Origin: SIG440 sp045579055
Lineage (GTDB): Bacteria > Bacillota > Clostridia > Monoglobales > Monoglobaceae
Assembly (NCBI GenBank): GCA_045579055.1
Contig: JAZNLK010000105.1
Location: 1 to 9,764 of the forward strand
Direction of reading: 5' to 3'
DNA: 9,764 bases
The position numbers and the translations under genes were made by a program. Under the pieces are notes generated by a model that searched no databases, had not been told where the DNA came from, and saw only the letters and a list, made by a program, of their open reading frames with translations. Shown here in pieces: positions 6,266 to 9,764 of this stretch (position 1 is the first letter of the stretch; each line of letters starts with the position of its first letter).

Positions 6266-7285
6266 TTAGTTGTTGTCCGGAGTCTGGATGTCACCACCAG
6301 TCTGTTCAACCTTGATCCATGGCTTAATTGAAACTTCAGTCACGTCCAAACCTGTACCCTTCAAAGTGAAAGTATATTCGTAATTCTTACCTGCTACATA
6401 TCCATCTTGAACAGCAGGGATAGGAAGAGTATAGGCATTGCCGTCCACTGTAACTGTCACTTCAGCATCACCTTCAGCAACTGTACCCGGATAAAGGAGC
6501 AAGCGAGGGAGCTTTGCTGCATCTTCTACATCCATCAAAGTTGCTGATGCATCCGGAGTCAAAGAAATACCACTTACAGAAGCAGTACCACCAGTGATTG
6601 CACCAGTACCGATATGCAAGGTTGCTTCACCAGTCTTGATTGCTTCCTTACCTTGCTTGTTCTTCAGTACGATTGAAGAAACCTTACCTTCACCCGGATA
6701 AAGTACTGTAGCATCAGTTGTCTGCTTGAATTTGAATGATACCATTGCAAGAGCATGGTTCATATTCAAAGCTACGGTGTTTGAAGCATTTGAAATGTTG
6801 TCAACAGGGTCTGCCCACATATAATCTGTCTGATCCTGGTCTACTGTACCGTCAGACTGACCGGTACCCTGTGCATCAGCAACAGTCATAGGAATGGCAG
6901 AACCGTCTTGTGATGCATTACCAGCTGCATAAGGATAGTAAGCGTAAACCTTACCTACAGTTGATGAAAGGATAATTGCTTGTGAAGTTGCATTCCAATC
7001 ACCATCAGCTTCATTATATGAAACGTTGGTTGTAGCGATGTTGCTGCTTGCATCATTGTAGGCAGTACCGAAAGCAGTGTTACGGTAGATGTAAAGACCG
7101 AGTGCTTCACCATTTGTGAAAGATGTTGCGGTGATACCGGCACGTGACTGAATATTTTCCAAGCCTACCGCTGTAACCTGTAATTGGTTCGGTGTACTGT
7201 TGTTTACTACATCGTCATCATTGTTACATGATGTCATTCCTACGAAAGCTGCTGCGAAAGCAGCCATTACATAAAACTTTTTCAT
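6266..7285 (-). CDS. Fimbrillin family lipoprotein 1 (probable major pilin)
   Basis: This 339-residue protein is the longest pilin here and is first in the cluster. The signal peptide ends GMTSC with Cys 20, followed by NNDDD, an acidic surface-export type sequence. SRA at 47-49 places Arg 48 exactly 15 residues before Gly 63, the expected processing site for type V pilins. Other landmarks are WNATSQAIILSS, VYAYYPY, QTDYMW, M-N-HALAMVSF and a C-terminal EVSIKPW with a 16-residue tail that could serve as the donor strand. The codons are strongly biased to GGT, ACT, GAC, AAC and ATC, as in highly expressed Bacteroides genes, unlike the mixed usage of fimbrillins 2 and 3. The leader before the ATG is A/T-rich without a Shine-Dalgarno, also typical of strong Bacteroides genes. 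Together these point to the main shaft subunit. It starts 46 bases after traF. Confidence 0.87.
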   Translation of the reverse strand: MKKFYVMAAFAAAFVGMTSCNNDDDVVNNSTPNQLQVTAVGLENIQSRAGITATSFTNGEALGLYIYRNTAFGTAYNDASSNIATTNVSYNEADGDWNATSQAIILSSTVGKVYAYYPYAAGNASQDGSAIPMTVADAQGTGQSDGTVDQDQTDYMWADPVDNISNASNTVALNMNHALAMVSFKFKQTTDATVLYPGEGKVSSIVLKNKQGKEAIKTGEATLHIGTGAITGGTASVSGISLTPDASATLMDVEDAAKLPRLLLYPGTVAEGDAEVTVTVDGNAYTLPIPAVQDGYVAGKNYEYTFTLKGTGLDVTEVSIKPWIKVEQTGGDIQTPDNN

Positions 7286-7325
7286 TTGATTTGAATTTTG
7301 AATTTAATGATTATAAAATTGATAA

Positions 7326-7338
7326 GACCTATCAGGTC
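7326..7338 (-). terminator. Weak hairpin overlapping the traF stop
   Basis: GACCT-ATC-AGGTC is a perfect five-base-pair hairpin with a three-base loop; it reads the same arms on the minus strand and contains the traF TGA stop. On the minus strand it is followed by TTATCAATTTTATAA. The stem is short and the T-run broken, so it is at best a weak terminator between the tra genes and the fimbrial cluster. It may leave partial read-through. Confidence 0.35.
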
Positions 7339-7625
7339 GTTTTGATTAAGTTGGTCACGATCCAAGTACCTTTATATTCCTTTCGGTTATGCAGTCCTTT
7401 CTTTATATTCTTGTTGATTCGATATATTCCGAATCCGAGAACGGACGCACCTACCAACAGTGCTATGAAGAAGCCGAAGAAAGAAAGGCATATTCCGACA
7501 GATACCAGGATAGCAAAGAAAGTCCCTGCCCCCCAAAGTATGTTCTGTCCTTTCAGACCGAACATGATAAGTGGTTTTTGCAAGCCTCTGTAGACGTTAT
7601 ATGACTGGTATTCTTCCGCTTCCAT
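7332..7625 (-). CDS. Conjugal transfer protein TraF-like (DUF4133)
   Basis: This 97-residue protein matches the DUF4133 pattern of Bacteroides conjugation regions: an N-terminal YNVYRGLQKPLIMFGLKGQ segment, then two adjacent membrane segments at about 30-48 and 50-70, then a short basic cytoplasmic tail. In CTnDOT-type elements the gene is traF and lies between traE and the traG ATPase; by size and place it resembles VirB3 of type IV secretion. It follows traE by 30 bases. The next gene here is a fimbrillin instead of traG, so the transfer cluster is either rearranged or continues elsewhere. The family call is good; the VirB3 role is general inference. Confidence 0.85.
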   Translation of the reverse strand: MEAEEYQSYNVYRGLQKPLIMFGLKGQNILWGAGTFFAILVSVGICLSFFGFFIALLVGASVLGFGIYRINKNIKKGLHNRKEYKGTWIVTNLIKTT

Positions 7626-7655
7626 TTCTCAGGTTATTGAATTGTTACCATTGGG

Positions 7656-8012
7656 TTATTCGAAGAACAACGGCAATGCTTGAGCTGCTGCAATGAGGAA
7701 TATACATGAACCGACAATCAGCATGATTGACTTCTTTACGTCCTGTTCCTCGTTGTTCATCTTGATAAACACACTTATCGCACCACCAAGTACGACTACC
7801 CCTGCAATGGCATAGATAAGATTCTGCACCATCGGGATATAAGCCTTGATTTCGGTTGTCACCTGTGCGATTGCACCTTGTCCTGCTGCTCCGTTCTGTG
7901 CGAAAGCAACAAAGGACATCATCATAGTCAAGAGGAACATACATGCTCTTTGAGCTATACTTTTCATCCCCTTGACTGCGTTCGTTACGAACTTTCTGAT
8001 TCCTGTTCTCAT
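7656..8012 (-). CDS. Conjugal transfer protein TraE-like (DUF4134)
   Basis: This 118-residue protein matches DUF4134. A long N-terminal signal-like segment (basic residues, then MFLLTMMMSFVAFAQ, ending about 39) is followed by a Gly/Ala-rich linker and two membrane segments at about 60-80 (IYAIAGVVVLGGAISVFI) and 95-115. Between them a short hydrophilic loop carries NNEEQDVKKS. This layout, a cleaved leader followed by two hydrophobic helices, resembles VirB2-like pilins. It is called traE in Bacteroides conjugative elements and always sits next to traF, as here (30-base gap). The 30 bases before it separate it from the acidic one-TM protein. A palindrome within the gene (7980-7992) lies in its coding sequence and is probably incidental. 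Confidence 0.85.
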   Translation of the reverse strand: MRTGIRKFVTNAVKGMKSIAQRACMFLLTMMMSFVAFAQNGAAGQGAIAQVTTEIKAYIPMVQNLIYAIAGVVVLGGAISVFIKMNNEEQDVKKSIMLIVGSCIFLIAAAQALPLFFE

Positions 8013-8042
8013 TTCTTTTAAATTAGTTAATATTATTGTTGA

Positions 8043-8411
8043 TTACGCCGTAGCCGGTATTATGCCTCTGAAGAAATTCTCACCTGTTTCCTCTTCAAAA
8101 ATTTTCTTGAGTTCCAATGAAGAGAATCCCCCGCAATAGTTTACTTCTATTGTTTCTTTTTGATTTTCTTCTTCGTTTTCTTCAGCCGGTACAGGATTGT
8201 CCTGTTCCTGTTCTCCACCTGCCTTATACCCGGTGAGGATTTCCGCATCTTTAGGGACATAGCTGTCCACGGAGTCGGAAATGTCAATATCCTCCCCTCT
8301 ATCTTCATTATTACTTGTCTTGCCGGACATATAAAGGTCGTATCCTATCATACCGGCGAAGTACAATGTATATACGCCCATTACCCCTGCTGCAAATTCA
8401 TAAAAGCCCAT
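8043..8411 (-). CDS. Small acidic one-TM protein of the tra cluster
   Basis: I do not recognise this 122-residue protein firmly. It begins with a hydrophobic segment at about residues 3-27 (FAAGVMGVYTLYFAGMIGYDLY) that looks like a membrane anchor with the rest in one compartment. The middle is very acidic and low in complexity (ENEEENQKETIE). A C-terminal block, CGGFSSLELKKIFEEETGE followed by NFFRGIIPATA, looks conserved and structured. It precedes traE by 30 bases, where Bacteroides elements have traC or traD-like genes, so it is likely a minor transfer protein. It starts after the divergent intergenic region, so it is the first gene of this minus-strand operon. No promoter matching TAnnTTTG was found for it in that region. 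Confidence 0.7.
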   Translation of the reverse strand: MGFYEFAAGVMGVYTLYFAGMIGYDLYMSGKTSNNEDRGEDIDISDSVDSYVPKDAEILTGYKAGGEQEQDNPVPAEENEEENQKETIEVNYCGGFSSLELKKIFEEETGENFFRGIIPATA

Positions 8412-8497
8412 ATCTTAATCTTCTCATTAAACGGTCGATTTGTGAAACAATTAAATTGCTGGGGCTATCTTTGCAGTCGATTTTAAGAAATTAGGAT
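8412..8497. promoter_or_regulatory. Divergent tra/recombinase intergenic region
   Basis: This 86-base region separates the minus-strand tra operon from the plus-strand recombinase and so must hold promoters for both. It contains TTGTGAAACAA (8440-8450), a TTGT/ACAA palindrome, overlapping CAATTAAATTG (8448-8458), another palindrome. GTCGATTT occurs twice (8434-8441 and 8476-8483). Regions of this kind beside a serine recombinase often hold its target or operator sites. The assignment is positional. Confidence 0.4.
8466..8473 (+). promoter_or_regulatory. Bacteroides -7 promoter element for the recombinase
   Basis: TATCTTTG matches the Bacteroides -7 consensus TAnnTTTG and ends 25 bases before the recombinase ATG. 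A possible -33 TTTG lies at 8439-8442, but the spacing of 23 bases is a little longer than the usual 19-21. The element is on the right strand and at a sensible distance. Confidence 0.5.
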
Positions 8498-9097
8498 ATG
8501 AAAATTGGATACGCACGAGTTAGTACAAAGGATCAAAATTTTGATTTGCAAATTTCAGCCTTAGAAAAGGCTGGATGTGAGATTATCTTCAAAGAAAAAA
8601 GAAGTGCCGTAAAGGATAGACCAGAATTAGAAAGAATGATGGAGTATCTTAGAAGTGGAGATATAGTCGTAGTTTGGAAACTTGATCGTTTGGCACGTTC
8701 ATTGCAACATATTTTGTTCTTAATAGAAGAGTTGAAACGAAGAGATATAAGAATAATTAGTTTGTCTGAAGGAGTTGATACGGATACTCCTACAGGAAAA
8801 TTCTTTTTGTCAATTACGGGTGCTTTTGCTGAATTAGAACGTAATTTGATTGTAGAGAGGACGCAGGCAGGATTACAGGCGGCCAGAGAGAGAGGAGTGA
8901 AATTAGGACGGAGAGAAGGTATTAGTGAAGAAAGAAAGGTTATAATGGAGGCAGCTTGCAACCTTTACAGGGATAGTGAAATGACTACACCGGATATATG
9001 TGCATCATTGGGTATGTCTTCGGCAACTCTATATCGTTACCTTAAACTTTATGGGATAGCCAAAAAAAACAATCCGGGGAGAAGGAAAAAAAATTAA
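8498..9097 (+). CDS. Serine site-specific recombinase (resolvase/invertase)
   Basis: This 199-residue protein is a small serine recombinase. It opens KIGYARVSTKDQ with catalytic Ser 9 and Arg 7. The active-site helix carries LDRLARS with Asp 63, Arg 64, Arg 67 and Ser 68. GKFFLSITGAFAELERNLI (100-118) is the dimer/tetramer helix region, R-T-Q-A-G-L-Q-A-A-R-E-R-G follows, and GRR at 137-139 is the usual minor-groove contact before a C-terminal helix-turn-helix (about 143-186, with TTPDICASLGMSSATLYRYL). It probably resolves plasmid multimers or inverts a segment; nothing in the protein alone decides. It reads towards rep, with stops overlapping in TTAA. The promoter at 8466 and a weak AGGA before the ATG support this start. 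It is complete, with all key residues. Confidence 0.9.
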   Translation: MKIGYARVSTKDQNFDLQISALEKAGCEIIFKEKRSAVKDRPELERMMEYLRSGDIVVVWKLDRLARSLQHILFLIEELKRRDIRIISLSEGVDTDTPTGKFFLSITGAFAELERNLIVERTQAGLQAARERGVKLGRREGISEERKVIMEAACNLYRDSEMTTPDICASLGMSSATLYRYLKLYGIAKKNNPGRRKKN

Positions 9098-9764
9098 ACT
9101 TCTTCAAGGAATAGAATGGATGTTTGCGACATATCTTTTACAAGATTCTTAATGGTTGAATATACATATTTCCCCTTGTGAATAACATTGCAATCAGGCT
9201 TTGCAAAGAATTCTACAAGTTGTGATATTTTTTCAAGTACAGGCAAATGGTTTTCTATTGTTATCAAATTGCTTATTTCAGTGGCCATCTTTTCATCCAT
9301 TAAAATATAGCTACCTCGGAGAAGGTCGTTTACTTGGCGTTTCTTCAGTTCTAAGCCACCTTGCATTTGGCTACTTAAAGAATATGTATTTATGATTTTA
9401 AAAACCAAGTTGTCAGGTTCACCTGCTTTACGTTTGCCTGGAGCATATTGTTTGTCATATTCAAAGTAGAAATCGGCTTTTCCGTTATGAGCCATTTCTT
9501 TCATCTCCTTTTGGGCTGGAACTATAACACGTTTAACAAAATCCTTAAATTCTGAATATGAATTTTCCAATCTTAGATACCTCCTTAATGATTCCATTTT
9601 TACAGTACAACCTCCTTCCTCTGCAAAAGCAGAAAGGTACAGACAGAATCGAGGAGTATATGCGTTAGTGGCTGATAAAATAGTATATTGTAAGAATTTG
9701 GTAAAACCGAATTCCATATTCAAAGTCGGATCGTAGCCATGTCGTTCTGTGAGCCAAGGAGTTG
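9094..9764 (-). CDS. Rep_3 family plasmid replication initiator, 5' part missing
   Basis: The frame is open to the window edge, so the true start lies beyond 9764; 222 residues are visible up to TAA. The TTG at 9723-9721 is an internal Leu codon and not a start: upstream residues (ERHGYDP and beyond) continue in frame. The visible part begins in a winged-helix domain typical of Rep_3/RepB initiators: RFCLYLSAFAEEGG, then MESLRRYLRLENSYSEFKDF, VKRVIVPAQKEM, and FYFEYDKQYAPGKRKAGEPD with NLVFKII. It would bind repeated sites at the plasmid origin. No iteron array is visible in this window, so the origin is probably to the right. It converges on the recombinase. Confidence 0.85.
   Translation of the reverse strand, partial: TPWLTERHGYDPTLNMEFGFTKFLQYTILSATNAYTPRFCLYLSAFAEEGGCTVKMESLRRYLRLENSYSEFKDFVKRVIVPAQKEMKEMAHNGKADFYFEYDKQYAPGKRKAGEPDNLVFKIINTYSLSSQMQGGLELKKRQVNDLLRGSYILMDEKMATEISNLITIENHLPVLEKISQLVEFFAKPDCNVIHKGKYVYSTIKNLVKDMSQTSILFLEEV

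Noticed and set aside
7192..7593. Plus-strand open frame of 133 codons across fimbrillin 1 and traF
   Set aside because: It crosses a gene boundary on the opposite strand and reads as a shadow of both genes.
7645..7944. Minus-strand open frame of 99 codons overlapping traE
   Set aside because: It lies in another frame over the DUF4134 gene, is Cys/Arg-rich and has no membrane segments or family resemblance.
7980..7992. Palindrome GTTCGTTACGAAC as a recombinase inversion site
   Set aside because: It lies inside the traE coding sequence, encodes ordinary residues there, and no partner copy was found in the window.
8533..8961. Minus-strand open frame of 142 codons inside the recombinase gene
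   Set aside because: Antisense to a complete serine recombinase with all catalytic residues; no recognisable content.
9721..9723. TTG as the start of the replication protein
   Set aside because: The frame stays open to the window end and the upstream residues read as natural protein, so the gene is cut by the window edge and does not start at this TTG.

Overview
The window looks like part of a conjugative plasmid or related mobile element of a Bacteroidales gut bacterium (Bacteroides/Parabacteroides/Prevotella type). The evidence is a DUF4134-DUF4133 (TraE-TraF) conjugation gene pair, a Bacteroidetes-only type V (FimA/Mfa-like) fimbrial gene set, lipoprotein signal peptides with acidic residues after the lipidated cysteine, a Bacteroides-style TAnnTTTG promoter element, and a Rep_3-type plasmid replication initiator at the right edge.

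Layout, right to left. (a) 9094-9764 minus: 3' part of a Rep_3 initiator that runs off the window. (b) 8498-9097 plus: a serine site-specific recombinase, convergent with rep and sharing the four bases TTAA at the two stops. (c) 8412-8497: a short divergent intergenic region with the recombinase promoter and small repeats and palindromes. (d) 8411-7332 minus: three small conjugation-type genes (an unrecognised acidic one-TM protein, TraE/DUF4134, TraF/DUF4133), ending in a weak hairpin at the traF stop. (e) 7285-858 minus: a fimbrial gene cluster in the order fimbrillin 1 (probable major shaft subunit), DUF3575 outer-membrane protein, small winged-helix protein, OmpA-like lipoprotein, fimbrillin 2, DUF5119-like lipoprotein, fimbrillin 3 (probable terminal subunit). 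(f) 853-227 minus: an AT-rich gene for an unknown tail-anchored protein, four bases after fimbrillin 3. (g) 226-1: an AT-rich spacer with two copies of a hairpin-forming repeat.

Genes from 8411 down to 227 all lie on the minus strand with gaps of 64 bases or less, or overlaps, so they could be one long transcript or two (tra and fimbrial) with internal modulation. The fimbrial proteins would be exported as lipoproteins and assembled at the outer membrane into a pilus. The two fimbrillins nearest the shaft role keep an Arg exactly 15 residues before a conserved Gly, the expected processing position; fimbrillin 3 has lost it. In known Bacteroides conjugation regions traE-traF is followed by the traG ATPase; here a fimbrial operon takes that place. 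The most interesting small-scale signal is at 6208-6253: a 10-bp stem-loop after fimbrillin 1 that holds a strong Shine-Dalgarno sequence in one arm and the ATG of a 10-codon leader ORF in its loop, ending just before the DUF3575 gene. All family names are from reading the proteins; no database search was possible.
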